Shown: positions 26,135-34,569 of the stretch, piece by piece
How the letters are laid out: the number at the start of each line of letters is the position of its first letter
How positions within the stretch are numbered: the stretch's first letter is position 1
Assembly (NCBI GenBank): GCA_022844045.1
Contig: JALHMM010000019.1
Span: 1 to 61,142, forward strand
Reading direction: 5' to 3'
Length of the DNA: 61,142 bases
DNA from: Reyranellaceae bacterium
GTDB lineage: Bacteria > Pseudomonadota > Alphaproteobacteria > Reyranellales > Reyranellaceae
The notes under the pieces: generated by a model
The model's input: the letters and a program-made list of their open reading frames with translations, nothing else
The model's database searches: none
What the model was told of the DNA's origin: nothing
Position numbers and translations under genes: made by a program

Positions 26135-26996
26135 GCGCCGCCGATGTGATCCAGCGCCGGAACGTCTTGAAGCCCTCCTCCGCCGCACGATGCGGTCGAT
26201 GAACGAGGTACCAACTCGTCCCCTTGGCCACCGACAGCGCGAAGGGCAGGACCAGGCGGCCGGCGGCGACGTCGTCATCGATGTAGGGACGGATGCCCAT
26301 GGCGACGCCGAGGCCGTCGGCCGCCGCCTGCAGTGCGTGGCCGTAATACTCGAAAACCGGCCCGTCGATGCGCCACTCGCCGACGCCCGCCGCCTTCAGC
26401 CAGCTCGGCCAATCGTCGCGCGCATGCGCCACACGCAGCAATGTCGCGCGCCTGAGATCCTCCGGCTTGCGCAGCCGCGCCGCCGCCGACGGCGCACAAA
26501 CCGGCGTCAGATCGGCGGCGAACAGCTTCTCGGCGACGAAGCCCGTCCAGTCGCCATCGCCCAGCCGGATGCCGCAGGTCCAATCCTCGGCGAAGGGCAC
26601 CGTCGCGCCGCCCGTCGTGATGCGCACCTCGACATCGGGCGCGACGGCGCGAAACGCCGCCAGACGCGGGATCAGCCAACGGATCGCGAAGGTCGGTCCG
26701 ACGCCGACGGTGAGCACGCGGCCGCGGGCGGCGTCACAGACCTGCGCCGTCAAGGTCGCGAGCGAATCGAGGATCGGCGTCAAGCCGTCGCGATAGACGA
26801 CGCCGGCCGGTGTCAGCCGCAAGCCGTTGGCACGGCGTTCGAACAAGGCCACGGCGAGGCGCGCCTCGAGCAGGCGCACAAGCCGGCTGACCGCCGCCGG
26901 CGTGACGTTGAGCTCCTCGGCCGCGCCGGCGAAGCCGCCGAGCCGGGCCGCCGCCTCGAACGCCTTCACGCCGTTGAGCGAGGGCAACGCGCGCAT
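26094..26996 (-). CDS. LysR-family transcriptional regulator (GcvA-like)
   Basis: A 300-residue LysR regulator. The N-terminal winged helix is seen as LNGVKAFEAAARLGGFAGAAEELNVTPAAVSRLVRLLE, starting with the GcvA-like LPSLNG. The C-terminal effector domain follows from about residue 90. It is divergent from the TauE/SafE gene at 27075, with a TAAG-N10-CTTA dyad in the 78-bp gap, so it probably controls that transporter and itself. Its 3' end overlaps the small membrane-protein gene on the other strand by 41 bp. Confidence 0.9.
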   Translation of the reverse strand: MRALPSLNGVKAFEAAARLGGFAGAAEELNVTPAAVSRLVRLLEARLAVALFERRANGLRLTPAGVVYRDGLTPILDSLATLTAQVCDAARGRVLTVGVGPTFAIRWLIPRLAAFRAVAPDVEVRITTGGATVPFAEDWTCGIRLGDGDWTGFVAEKLFAADLTPVCAPSAAARLRKPEDLRRATLLRVAHARDDWPSWLKAAGVGEWRIDGPVFEYYGHALQAAADGLGVAMGIRPYIDDDVAAGRLVLPFALSVAKGTSWYLVHRPHRAAEEGFKTFRRWITSAALKSARARARRAKS

Positions 26997-27015
26997 CGAT
27001 AGCCTCAGTAAAAGT

Positions 27016-27033
27016 AAGCCTATACCAACTTAA
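27016..27033. promoter_or_regulatory. Candidate LysR operator
   Basis: A dyad TAAG-N10-CTTA with the T-N-A spacing of LysR boxes lies between the divergent LysR and TauE/SafE genes, 42 bases before the transporter start. It sits in the only AT-rich part of the gap. Confidence 0.4.
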
Positions 27034-27074
27034 CGCCGTTTGCCGCCGGGCGACAAGCGGCGCAAGAGAACGGC

Positions 27075-27818
27075 ATGACGCCGCTGCTGATGGCCACCCT
27101 TTTCGCGATCATGGTCGCGACCGCCTTCCTCTCGGGCATCTTCGGCATGGCCGGCGGCCTGATCCTGATGGGCGTCCTGCTGGCGCTGATGCCCGTGCCG
27201 GCGGCGATGGTGCTGCACGGCGTCACGCAGATGGCCTCGAACGGCTGGCGCGCCTTCCTCTGGCGCGACCACATCGTATGGAAGCCGGTGGGCTACTACA
27301 TGGTGGGCTGCGTGCTGGCGCTCGGCCTGTGGTCGCTGCTGACCTTCGTGCCGACGCGACCCATGGCCTTGCTTTTCCTTGGCCTGTCGCCCTTCGTCGT
27401 CAGGTTGCTGCCCACCTCGCTCAAGCCCGATCCCGGCAAGCTGTTGCACGGCACGATCTTCGGCGCCGCCTGCACCAGCCTGATGCTGCTGACCGGCGTG
27501 TCGGGGCCCCTGCTCGACACCTACTTCCTGGGCGGCGCGATGGACCGCCGACAGCTGGTCGCGACCAAGGCCACCTGCCAGGTGCTCGGGCACGGCATCA
27601 AGCTGATCTACTTCGGCGGCATCATCAGCTCGGCGGCCGAACTTGATCCGATCCTCGCCGGCCTCGCCGTCGCCGCCTCGATGATCGGCACCACCCTGGC
27701 GCGGCGCATCCTTGAGGGCATGTCGGAAAAGCAGTTCCGCACCTGGGCAAACCGCATCATCCTGGTGATCGCGACCTACTATGTCGGTCACGGCGCCTGG
27801 CTGATGGCGACGTCATAG
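27075..27818 (+). CDS. TauE/SafE family anion exporter/permease
   Basis: A 247-residue membrane protein with about seven hydrophobic helices. The TauE/SafE hallmarks are the N-terminal GIFGMAGGLILMG repeat half and a similar Gly-rich half after residue 130 (LLTGVSGPLLDTYFLGG). Relatives move sulfite, sulfoacetate or other organosulfur anions. The divergent LysR regulator suggests substrate-induced expression. The 75-residue gene at 27830 follows after 11 bases and is probably co-transcribed. Confidence 0.87.
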   Translation: MTPLLMATLFAIMVATAFLSGIFGMAGGLILMGVLLALMPVPAAMVLHGVTQMASNGWRAFLWRDHIVWKPVGYYMVGCVLALGLWSLLTFVPTRPMALLFLGLSPFVVRLLPTSLKPDPGKLLHGTIFGAACTSLMLLTGVSGPLLDTYFLGGAMDRRQLVATKATCQVLGHGIKLIYFGGIISSAAELDPILAGLAVAASMIGTTLARRILEGMSEKQFRTWANRIILVIATYYVGHGAWLMATS

Positions 27819-27829
27819 GAGACATCGAC

Positions 27830-28057
27830 ATGAGCGATCCGATCGATCCGCTGATCGTCGACCTCGTCGAATGGGTCGGCAAGACGCCGCGGCCCTACGC
27901 CGAGATGATCGACGCCTGGCGCACGTCGTGCCCACGGCTGACGGTGTGGGAGGAAGCTTGCGCGCGCGGCCTCGTCGTCCGCCGCTCGGTCGCCGGCGCG
28001 GGCACGATCATCGAGATCACCGACGAAGGCCGCGCCCTGCTGGCGGGCCGGCATTGA
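27830..28057 (+). CDS. Small winged-helix-like protein of unknown function
   Basis: A 75-residue protein. The segment RPYAEMIDAWRTSCPRLTVWEEACARGLVVRR followed by ITDEGRALL has the helix-turn-helix-wing outline of a MarR- or PadR-like half domain. Similar short proteins are common in alphaproteobacteria, but no function is assigned. The ATG has GGAG about 7 bases upstream, 11 bases after the transporter stop. The stop codon directly abuts a family C palindrome that may end the transcript. Confidence 0.65.
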   Translation: MSDPIDPLIVDLVEWVGKTPRPYAEMIDAWRTSCPRLTVWEEACARGLVVRRSVAGAGTIIEITDEGRALLAGRH

Positions 28058-28139
28058 TGTCATCCCGAGCGCGGCAGGCGCGTCTCCGCGGCAGGGGGCT
28101 AGCATGCCGGAAGGGTCCCGCCGCGCCCGGAATGACGGG
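28058..28139. repeat. Palindromic repeat family C, copy 2 (diverged)
   Basis: Ends TGTCATCCCGAGCGCGGC and GCGCCCGGAATGAC match family C ends; the centre is different from copy 1. It fills the gap between two convergent genes (stops at 28057 and 28151) and could terminate both. Confidence 0.6.
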
Positions 28140-28150
28140 GATTGGCCGCG

Positions 28151-28519
28151 TCAGCGGCCGGAGACGGTCTTGAGATAGGCGATGATGTCGGCGCGATCGC
28201 CGGCGTCGCCGACGGAGAAGCCCATGCGGCTGCCGGGCACGAACTGCCCTGGCGCGGCGAGCCACTTGTCGAGAGTAGACTCGGTCCAGGTCTGGCCCGA
28301 GTTCCTCAGCGCCGTCGAGTAGCTGAAGCCCGGCGCGGTGCCGGCCTTGCGGCCAAAGACTCCGCGGTGCAGCGGGCCGATACGATTGGCTTCCAGCGAG
28401 TGGCAGCCGGTGCAGCGTGCCTCCCATAGTTCCTTGCCGCGATTGGCGTCGACGGCGGCGAGCTGCGGGCCGAAGCAGAGCTGGCCCGCCAGCACCGCGC
28501 AGGCGAGAAGCGTATCCAT
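28151..28519 (-). CDS. Class I c-type cytochrome
   Basis: A 122-residue periplasmic cytochrome c. A short signal peptide (residues 1-22) precedes a single haem site CTGCH (Cys36, Cys39, His40). The distal Met lies in GSRMGF (Met99), and the intervening IGPLHRGVFGRKAG is typical of c2/c-550 types (small soluble electron carriers). The ATG has AGAGG 6 bases upstream. It is the last gene of a minus-strand series after the ferritin-like gene (63-bp gap), itself downstream of an ECF sigma/anti-sigma pair, suggesting stress-linked electron transfer. Confidence 0.9.
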   Translation of the reverse strand: MDTLLACAVLAGQLCFGPQLAAVDANRGKELWEARCTGCHSLEANRIGPLHRGVFGRKAGTAPGFSYSTALRNSGQTWTESTLDKWLAAPGQFVPGSRMGFSVGDAGDRADIIAYLKTVSGR

Positions 28520-28582
28520 GGGTCACCTCTTTCGCTGGCGTCCCCGTCGCCGCGAGGCGACGGGGATCAGCGGATGAATGGA

Positions 28583-29164
28583 TCAGCCGATGTAGAACGC
28601 CTTGGGCGAGAGCGCGTCGCCCAGCGCCTGGCTCAGCACCATCCAGTGACCGGTCTCGTCCGAGGCGAGCTTGGCCGAGACCTGCGCCAGCGCCTTGTCG
28701 GAGAAGGACGGGATCACGCCGAGATAGGCGTTGGCCGCGCCGCGCTCGAGGCGCTGCGCAAGACGCAGCACGTCGGTCTGGTTCTTCAGCGACGCGGCGT
28801 TGAGCGCCTTGGCGACCTCGGCGTCGGGCTTGGCCGCGACCGGCGAGCCGCCCAGCTTTCGGATAGTCGCGATCAACGCGTCGCGATGCTCCTTGTGGTG
28901 GCCCTGGAAGGTCACCGCGACGGGCAGCACGGCCCTGCTGACGAGGCCGCTGCCGGCGGCGATCGAGTAGGCGCTGATCGCCTCGTGCTCCAGACCCAGC
29001 GCGACGTTCAGGATCTGCACGTCGCCAGCCGGATTGGTCTGGGCCTGCGCCTGGCCGGCCATGCGCTCGCAACCGGCGAGCAGCGCCACAGCGGTGGCCG
29101 ATAGGAACGAGGCGCTGCCAACGCGCAACAGCTTGCGCCGTCCGCCGTTCTCAATGGTATCCAT
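28583..29164 (-). CDS. Tat-exported ferritin-like domain protein
   Basis: A 193-residue protein. It starts with a twin-arginine signal (NGGRRKLLRVG, then a hydrophobic stretch) ending in the lipobox-like LAGC, so it may be a Tat-exported lipoprotein. The body is a four-helix ferritin-like domain with candidate metal ligands in GLEHEAISAY, GHHKEHRDA, LERGAANAY and ASDETGHW, resembling the Ferritin_2/DUF4439 group. Its metal and oxidant role is unknown. It sits between the anti-sigma gene and a cytochrome c gene, and may belong to the sigma factor's regulon. Confidence 0.8.
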   Translation of the reverse strand: MDTIENGGRRKLLRVGSASFLSATAVALLAGCERMAGQAQAQTNPAGDVQILNVALGLEHEAISAYSIAAGSGLVSRAVLPVAVTFQGHHKEHRDALIATIRKLGGSPVAAKPDAEVAKALNAASLKNQTDVLRLAQRLERGAANAYLGVIPSFSDKALAQVSAKLASDETGHWMVLSQALGDALSPKAFYIG

Positions 29165-29265
29165 GATGAGTTTCTCCCTTGGTGGTCGACGAGGTCATGT
29201 CCTGTCGACCTCGTGCCCTGTTACGGCCGGCCCGCACGGGAGGATGCAGTCAGCCGATCACGAGC

Positions 29266-29315
29266 GCGCGCGCACGACGTGAAAGACTTGTGATCGGGAA
29301 ACGTCGCGCGCGTGC
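29266..29315 (-). terminator. GC-rich inverted repeat after the sigma/anti-sigma unit
   Basis: Arms 29266-29280 and 29301-29315 (13 of 15 bases pair, ending ACGACGT/ACGTCG) flank a 20-base loop, 42 bases beyond the anti-sigma stop and ahead of the ferritin-like gene. There is no U-run. It could be a factor-dependent terminator or an operator. Confidence 0.3.
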
Positions 29316-29356
29316 ATCTGGCTACACAGGCGACGCGTACTGCGGCATCGCGATCG

Positions 29357-29917
29357 TCAGGGATAGCCTTCGTAGATCGGCCCGCGGATGAAGATGACGC
29401 CGCCATTGCGGCTGGTCAGCGCGGGATGCTTCACGCCGGCGATCGCGGCGTGGAAGTCGCCGGGATAGAACACCGTGTCGCCGATCACCATGTCGCCGGA
29501 CAGCACCACGCATTCCTCGGTCGTGGGATGATCGTGCGGCGGCACGTAGCCGCCGGGTGCCAGTCGCAGCAGGAACGAGCGCTCGCGCTTCACCGTGTCG
29601 ACCAGCAGGAGCTTGATCTCCGAGCCGCGCGCCAGCGGCACCCACTCGCCTTCGCCGGCGCGCACTGTCACGCCGCCGAAGTCGACACGCTGACGCGCGT
29701 CGATCGCGCGCTCGATCTTCGCCAGCAGATCGGCCGGCGGCCCGACCGCTTCGGCCGCGGCGACGACCGCCGGGCCCAGGCGGCGCTCCCAGGCCTCGAC
29801 TCGCTCGCGCAGGTCGGCGTCGCGCCTGATGCGCGCCTCCAGCGCCTGGCGCTCCTCGCCCGCGAGGGTGCCGAGAACGTACTCGCCGGCCAGCGCGTCG
29901 AGGTCCTGCTCCGTCAT
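29357..29917 (-). CDS. Anti-sigma factor with ChrR-type cupin domain
   Basis: A 186-residue soluble protein. The N-terminal ~75 residues (LAGEYVLGTLAGEERQALEARI) look like an RskA-type anti-sigma domain. They lack the HxxxCxxC zinc site of ChrR, and no membrane helix follows. The C-terminal half is a cupin of the ChrR kind with PHDHPTTEECVVLSGD giving His-x-His and Glu metal ligands, and a second His in GDFHAAI. ChrR-like proteins release their sigma factor on singlet oxygen or peroxide stress. The ATG at 29917 overlaps the sigma stop (ATGA), so the pair is made together. Confidence 0.82.
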   Translation of the reverse strand: MTEQDLDALAGEYVLGTLAGEERQALEARIRRDADLRERVEAWERRLGPAVVAAAEAVGPPADLLAKIERAIDARQRVDFGGVTVRAGEGEWVPLARGSEIKLLLVDTVKRERSFLLRLAPGGYVPPHDHPTTEECVVLSGDMVIGDTVFYPGDFHAAIAGVKHPALTSRNGGVIFIRGPIYEGYP

Positions 29918-30459
29918 GATTCCAGACACCCTTTCAGATCGATCAATCCCCGCCTGATCCAGCTCTTCACCGTTCCCAGCGGCCGCCCCATGCGCGCCGA
30001 GACCTCTTCGTGCGTCAGCCCCTCCCGCATTGCCAGCCAGATCGCGCGGCGCGGATCGGAGGGCAGGCGCTCCAAGCACCGCATCACGTCCTTCGCCCGG
30101 CCGTCGAACACGGTCTCGGGCGATATGGGTACGTCGGCGAAGTCGCTCTCGGATGCGGCCAGGTCCTCGGGCCGCCTGGCCTCGCGCCGCAGCCGGTCGA
30201 TGGCGCGATAGCGTACTACCATCGCCATCCAGGCGATCGGCGCGCCCCGCTCCGGCTGGTACTGGCCGGCTTTGTCCCAGATCGCCACGAAGGCTTCCTG
30301 CAGCACGTCCTCGGCCGCGTCGCGGCGTCGCAGCACCTTCATGGCCACGCCCATCAGCACGGGCGCGGCCGCGCGGTACAGCGCGCCGAACGCCGCGCGC
30401 TCGCCGCGTGCGGTGCCGGCCAGCGCTTCGACCAGTGGATCGTCCAGGGCCCCGTGCAT
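29914..30459 (-). CDS. ECF-family RNA polymerase sigma factor
   Basis: A 181-residue ECF sigma with sigma-2 ([21 protein letters not shown], then [16 protein letters not shown]) and sigma-4 ([25 protein letters not shown], the helix-turn-helix). With the downstream cupin anti-sigma it forms a cognate pair. The start ATG at 30459 gives the normal ECF length; a far longer open frame upstream is antisense to hemA. It is divergent from hemA with an FNR-type box between them. I found no convincing ECF promoter consensus in front of it. Confidence 0.9.
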   Translation of the reverse strand: MHGALDDPLVEALAGTARGERAAFGALYRAAAPVLMGVAMKVLRRRDAAEDVLQEAFVAIWDKAGQYQPERGAPIAWMAMVVRYRAIDRLRREARRPEDLAASESDFADVPISPETVFDGRAKDVMRCLERLPSDPRRAIWLAMREGLTHEEVSARMGRPLGTVKSWIRRGLIDLKGCLES

Positions 30460-30483
30460 ATCGCCCCTAGCCTGTCTCCGCCC

Positions 30484-30497
30484 TTGACGTGCGTCAA
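30484..30497. promoter_or_regulatory. FNR/CRP-type box between sigma operon and hemA
   Basis: The perfect palindrome TTGACGTGCGTCAA fits the TTGA-N6-TCAA consensus used by FnrL/FixK-type regulators. It is centred 95 bases before the hemA ATG and 31 bases before the sigma-factor ATG. Oxygen control of ALAS genes by FnrL at such a box is established in Rhodobacter; its function here is inferred. Confidence 0.55.
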
Positions 30498-30585
30498 TGC
30501 GCCTTGTCCCAGTAGGGGAATTCTGTTTCGTATGGAGTGTTCGCCCACTACGTTCCCGCGGCCGCCCGCCCGGAGGTCCCGCAGC

Positions 30586-31818
30586 ATGTCGTTCGACTAC
30601 ACCGGTTTCTTCGCCGAGCAGCTGGCGGCGCTGAAGGCCGAGGGGCGCTATCGGATCTTCGCCGATCTTGAGCGGCTGGCCGGGCGCTTCCCGCTGGCGC
30701 TCTATCGCGACGCGCAAGGCAAGGCGCGCGAAGTCACCGTGTGGTGCAGCAACGACTACCTGGCGATGGGCTGCCACCCCGTCGTCACCGAGGCGATGGC
30801 CGCGACCATCGCCAAACAGGGCGCCGGCGCCGGCGGCACGCGCAACATCTCCGGCACCAACCACCTGCACGTCGAGCTCGAGCGCGAGCTCGCCGATCTG
30901 CATGGCAAGGACGCCGCGCTGATCTTCACCTCGGGCTATGTCGCCAACGACACGACGCTGGGCACGCTGGCAGCGCGCCTGCCGGGCTGCGTGGTGTTCT
31001 CCGACGCCTTCAACCACGCCTCGATGATCGCCGGCATCCGCAACAGCCGCGCGCCCTATCAAGTCTTCCGCCACAGCGACCCCGCGCATCTGCGCGAGCT
31101 GCTGGCGGCGGCGGATCCGAAAGCGCCCAAGCTGGTGGCGTTCGAGTCGGTGTACTCGATGGACGGCGACATCGCGCCGATCGGCGCGCTGTGCGACGTG
31201 GCGCAGGAGTTCGGCGCGCTGACCTATCTCGACGAGGTGCACGCCGTGGGCATGTACGGCGCACGTGGCGCCGGCGTCGCCGAGCGCGATGGCGTGATGC
31301 ATCGCCTCGACGTTATCCAGGGCACGCTGGCCAAGGGCTTCGGCGTGGTCGGCGGCTATGTCGCGGCCAGTGCGCAGCTGATCGATTTCATCCGCAGCAA
31401 CGGCAACGGCTTCATCTTCAGCACCTCGATGCCGCCGTCGATCGCCGCCGGTGCGCTGGCCGCCGTGCGCTACCTCAAGAGCGAGGGCGCCGAGCGCCGC
31501 GCGCAGCACCAGGAGCGCGCCGCGACCCTGAAGGCGAAGCTGAAGGCGGCCGGCCTGCCGGTGATGCCCTCGGTCAGCCACATCGTGCCGCTGTTCGTCG
31601 GCGACGCCGCTTTGTGCAAGGCAGCCAGTGACCTGCTGCTGGAGCGCCACGACATCTACGTGCAGCCGATCAACTATCCGACGGTCGCGCGTGGCACCGA
31701 GCGCCTGCGCATCACGCCGACCCCGGCGCACGGCGATCAGGCGATGGAGCGTCTGGCCGCCGCGCTGGTCGATGTCTGGACGACGCTGATGCCGTCGCGT
31801 CGCCAAGCCGCCGAATAG
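30586..31818 (+). CDS. hemA: 5-aminolevulinate synthase
   Basis: A 410-residue PLP enzyme that condenses glycine and succinyl-CoA to 5-aminolevulinate, the committing step of haem synthesis by the C4 route of alphaproteobacteria. Typical ALAS landmarks are [52 protein letters not shown] and the Schiff-base lysine in GTLAKGFG (Lys250, against Lys248 in Rhodobacter). GGAGG lies 9 bases before the ATG at 30586. Transcription is likely oxygen-controlled through the upstream FNR-type box. The convergent MFS gene ends 4 bases beyond. Confidence 0.97.
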   Translation: MSFDYTGFFAEQLAALKAEGRYRIFADLERLAGRFPLALYRDAQGKAREVTVWCSNDYLAMGCHPVVTEAMAATIAKQGAGAGGTRNISGTNHLHVELERELADLHGKDAALIFTSGYVANDTTLGTLAARLPGCVVFSDAFNHASMIAGIRNSRAPYQVFRHSDPAHLRELLAAADPKAPKLVAFESVYSMDGDIAPIGALCDVAQEFGALTYLDEVHAVGMYGARGAGVAERDGVMHRLDVIQGTLAKGFGVVGGYVAASAQLIDFIRSNGNGFIFSTSMPPSIAAGALAAVRYLKSEGAERRAQHQERAATLKAKLKAAGLPVMPSVSHIVPLFVGDAALCKAASDLLLERHDIYVQPINYPTVARGTERLRITPTPAHGDQAMERLAAALVDVWTTLMPSRRQAAE

Positions 31819-31822
31819 GCTC

Positions 31823-33046
31823 TCACGCCGAGCGCTCGCGCCAGATCCTCGAGGTCGCGAGCACGATCGCGATCACGACGACCATGCCGGCGGCGGCGGC
31901 CAGCATCGCCACCGTCAAGCCGTGGCCACTGGCGATCGCGCCGACAATGGGCGCGCCGATCGGCGCGCCACCCATGAAGCCCAGCTGAAACAGCGCCAGC
32001 ACGCGGCCACGATGGCTGGCCGGCGCCGCCATCTGCACGATGGTGCGCCCCTGCGTCATGGTCACGCCGGCACCGGTGCCCCAGATGAAGATCAACGCCA
32101 GCACCACGGGAAACGGCGGCAGTAGCGCCATCAGCGCCAGCACGACGAAGCCCATCGACAGCGCCAGCACCATGGCCCGACCGCGATGGGCCAGGCGCGC
32201 GCCAAAGCGCGCCATGGCGAAGCTGGCCGCGATGGTACCGGCCCAGAACATCAGGTTGAGCAGCGCCAGTCGCGTCGAGCCGCCGCCATAGACATCACGC
32301 ACCGCGATCGGCAGCACGACCATGAACGGCGCGACATAGAACAGGCCGATGGCGAAGATCAGCGCGATCACCGGCCAGATGCGCGGTTCGCGCGCGGCGA
32401 CGCGGACGCCGTCGAGGAGACCGCCATCGGTGGCGCCGGCGCCGTGCATCGTCGACTGCGGTCGAAGGCGGGCGATGGCGAACGCGCCGGCGAGCAGCAC
32501 GAGCCCCTGCACGATCAGCAGCGGCGCGGCGCCGGTGCGGTCGGCGGCCATCGCGGCGCCGATGCCCACGAGCTGGGTCAGGAACTGCATGCCGGTGGCG
32601 AGCGCCACGGCGCGCGGCATCGGCAATCGCGTCACGCGCGGCAGCAGGCCGTCGCGCGCGGGAATGGCGAAGGCGGCGATCGTGCCGCCGGCGATGCCGT
32701 AGATGATCATCGTCAGCAGGTCGAGCTCGCCCGTCAGCGCGAAGACCGCCAGCACCAGGGGCGGCATGGCCGCGAGCCCGTGGCAGATCATCAGCTGGCG
32801 GCGCGCATCGCCGCGGTCGGCGACCGCGCCGCCATACAGCATGAACAGCAGCGCCGGTCCCATGGCGCACATCTGTACCAGGCCGAGATCCTCGGCCGAG
32901 CGGCGCAGCACATCGGTCACGAGCCACTGCACCATGACCATGCCGATGCCTTGGGCGAGAAACCACGCGCTCAGACCGCCGAGATAGGCGCGGAAGCCGG
33001 GATCGGGAGAGGGATCGGACGCGGACATGCGGCGGATACTTGACAT
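31823..33046 (-). CDS. MFS exporter (EntS/MFS_3 type)
   Basis: A 407-residue membrane protein with about 11-12 hydrophobic helices and the loop 2-3 motif GGAVADRGDARRQ of the major facilitator superfamily. The overall outline resembles the MFS_3 (EntS-like) exporters. The substrate is not apparent. The ATG at 33046 follows GAGGCGGG; a second ATG six codons later lacks a ribosome-binding site. It is divergent from the small DUF2786-like gene, with a GGAAC palindrome 18 bases upstream. Confidence 0.85.
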   Translation of the reverse strand: MSSIRRMSASDPSPDPGFRAYLGGLSAWFLAQGIGMVMVQWLVTDVLRRSAEDLGLVQMCAMGPALLFMLYGGAVADRGDARRQLMICHGLAAMPPLVLAVFALTGELDLLTMIIYGIAGGTIAAFAIPARDGLLPRVTRLPMPRAVALATGMQFLTQLVGIGAAMAADRTGAAPLLIVQGLVLLAGAFAIARLRPQSTMHGAGATDGGLLDGVRVAAREPRIWPVIALIFAIGLFYVAPFMVVLPIAVRDVYGGGSTRLALLNLMFWAGTIAASFAMARFGARLAHRGRAMVLALSMGFVVLALMALLPPFPVVLALIFIWGTGAGVTMTQGRTIVQMAAPASHRGRVLALFQLGFMGGAPIGAPIVGAIASGHGLTVAMLAAAAGMVVVIAIVLATSRIWRERSA

Positions 33047-33063
33047 ATCCCGCCTCGGCGACG

Positions 33064-33077
33064 GGAACGATTGTTCC
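33064..33077. promoter_or_regulatory. GGAAC palindrome upstream of the MFS gene
   Basis: GGAAC-GATT-GTTCC is a perfect dyad 18 bases before the MFS exporter start, within the 178-bp divergent gap. A local repressor site is possible, but no regulator gene is adjacent. Confidence 0.3.
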
Positions 33078-33224
33078 TCTGAGGCGGATAACTACAGCTT
33101 GCTTGCTTTCGCTGGGGATAATCCATATCTTGTGTGGAAGCCATGAAAAATGGCGCAGTCCGTTGTATCTCAAGATCAATGCCGGCCCTCCGCCCCCCGG
33201 AACCGGCTAGGGGGAGGGTCCCCA

Positions 33225-33656
33225 ATGACCCAGTTTAACAAGACGACACTGGCCAAGATTCTCGAGATTCTTGGCAGTGATCACGCTGGAGAGGTCATGG
33301 CGGCCGCGAAGCTGGCCTCGACCATGGTTCGCGAGGCGGGATTCTCCTGGGAAGAGATCCTGCGCGCCGATTTGCTCCCCAAAGGGCAAGTCGCCAAGCC
33401 AGGCTCCGCCTTCGGCGAAAACGGCCACGCCAAATCGGAATCGGGACCGACATCCGTCGGCTCGGGACCGATGGGCATGCGGCGCGAACGCGATCTCTCA
33501 CCCTACGAGCAGTTCTTCATGCTGCTGCTCAGCCCGCGCACGCCCAGCCATGTGAAGAAAGAGCTGCGTTCCTGGGAAGCGCGCGTGCTCGATGGCGAGA
33601 TCACACCGCAGGAGCGGCAGGACCTGCGCCATCTCTTCCGGCAGTTCGTCGCCTAA
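33225..33656 (+). CDS. DUF2786-like small protein
   Basis: A 143-residue protein. The N-terminal ~45 residues (KILEILGSDHAGEVMAAAKLASTMVREAGFSWEEIL) follow the DUF2786 pattern, a short helical pair also found on phage and plasmid proteins. A Ser/Gly-rich linker leads to a C-terminal helical part starting LSPYEQFFMLLL with many charged residues. No function is known. The ATG has GGGGGAGGG 8 bases upstream, an unusually strong site. It is convergent with the CDF gene (4-nt gap). Confidence 0.6.
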   Translation: MTQFNKTTLAKILEILGSDHAGEVMAAAKLASTMVREAGFSWEEILRADLLPKGQVAKPGSAFGENGHAKSESGPTSVGSGPMGMRRERDLSPYEQFFMLLLSPRTPSHVKKELRSWEARVLDGEITPQERQDLRHLFRQFVA

Positions 33657-33660
33657 CCCA

Positions 33661-34560
33661 TCACGTCGGATCACGCTCCGGTACCTCGATCCCATATGGA
33701 TCGTGGTGCAGCAGCACCTCGGCATCTGCGAACGAGACCTTGATCGCGGCCTCGATCTCATCGCCGTGACGATGCGCGACGGCCAGCGGCAGATCGGGAT
33801 CGAACGCCACATGCAGTTCGATGAAGCGTGTCGTGCCCGACGAGCGCGTCCGCAGGCCGTGCATGTCGCGCGCCGCCGGATGGGCGCGAACGATCGCCTC
33901 GATGCGCCGGCGATCCGTGGCGGGCAACTCGCGATCCATCAGCACGTCGAGCGCCTGGCCGATGATGGCGCGCACGCCCAGCAGCAGATAGAGCGCGATG
34001 GCGATCGCCGCCGCTCCGTCCAGCCACACCATGCCGAAGCGCGCCGTCACGAACAACACGACCACGACCGCGACGTTGACCAGCAAATCGGATCGGTAGT
34101 GCAGCGCATCGGCGGTGACGGCCACGGAGCCGGTGCGTCGCACCACGTGACGCTGGAAAAGTGCCAGCCCGGCGGTCAACGCGATCGAGAGCAAGCTGAC
34201 GGCGATGCCGATCTCCTCGCGAACGATCGGATGGGGCATCATGAGGCGTTCGATACCGGCGAGGACCAGCCCGACCGTCGAGGCGAGGATGAAGCCGGCT
34301 TGCGCAAGGGCGGACAGCGCCTCGGCCTTGCCGTGCCCGAAGCGATGCTCGCGATCAGCCGGAGTCATCGCATGACGCACGGCGAGCCAGGTGATCGCCG
34401 AGGCGAGCAGGTCGAGCGACGAATCGACTAGCGACGACAGCAGGCTCACCGACCCGGTCAGGGCCCAAGCGACGAGCTTGGCTACGACCAGAACCAGCGC
34501 CACCGACGTCGAGGCGTAGGTCGCGGCGCGGATCAACCGGGCGCGTTCATCGCCCGCCAT
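33661..34560 (-). CDS. Cation diffusion facilitator (FieF type)
   Basis: A 299-residue CDF metal/proton antiporter. Six helices precede a cytosolic C-terminal domain. The transport-site residues are present: DxxxD in LVDSSLDLL (helix 2) and HxxxD in ADALHYRSDLLVN (helix 5). RFGHGKAEALSAL follows the family pattern. C-terminal His clusters (LHVAFD, AHRHGDE, LLHHDP) form the regulatory metal sites. It probably exports Zn, Fe or Mn. The ATG at 34560 has GAGG 7 bases upstream; a GTG one codon earlier is possible. It follows pdxH by 9 bases on the same strand. Confidence 0.92.
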   Translation of the reverse strand: MAGDERARLIRAATYASTSVALVLVVAKLVAWALTGSVSLLSSLVDSSLDLLASAITWLAVRHAMTPADREHRFGHGKAEALSALAQAGFILASTVGLVLAGIERLMMPHPIVREEIGIAVSLLSIALTAGLALFQRHVVRRTGSVAVTADALHYRSDLLVNVAVVVVLFVTARFGMVWLDGAAAIAIALYLLLGVRAIIGQALDVLMDRELPATDRRRIEAIVRAHPAARDMHGLRTRSSGTTRFIELHVAFDPDLPLAVAHRHGDEIEAAIKVSFADAEVLLHHDPYGIEVPERDPT

Positions 34561-34569
34561 CACCCGGCC

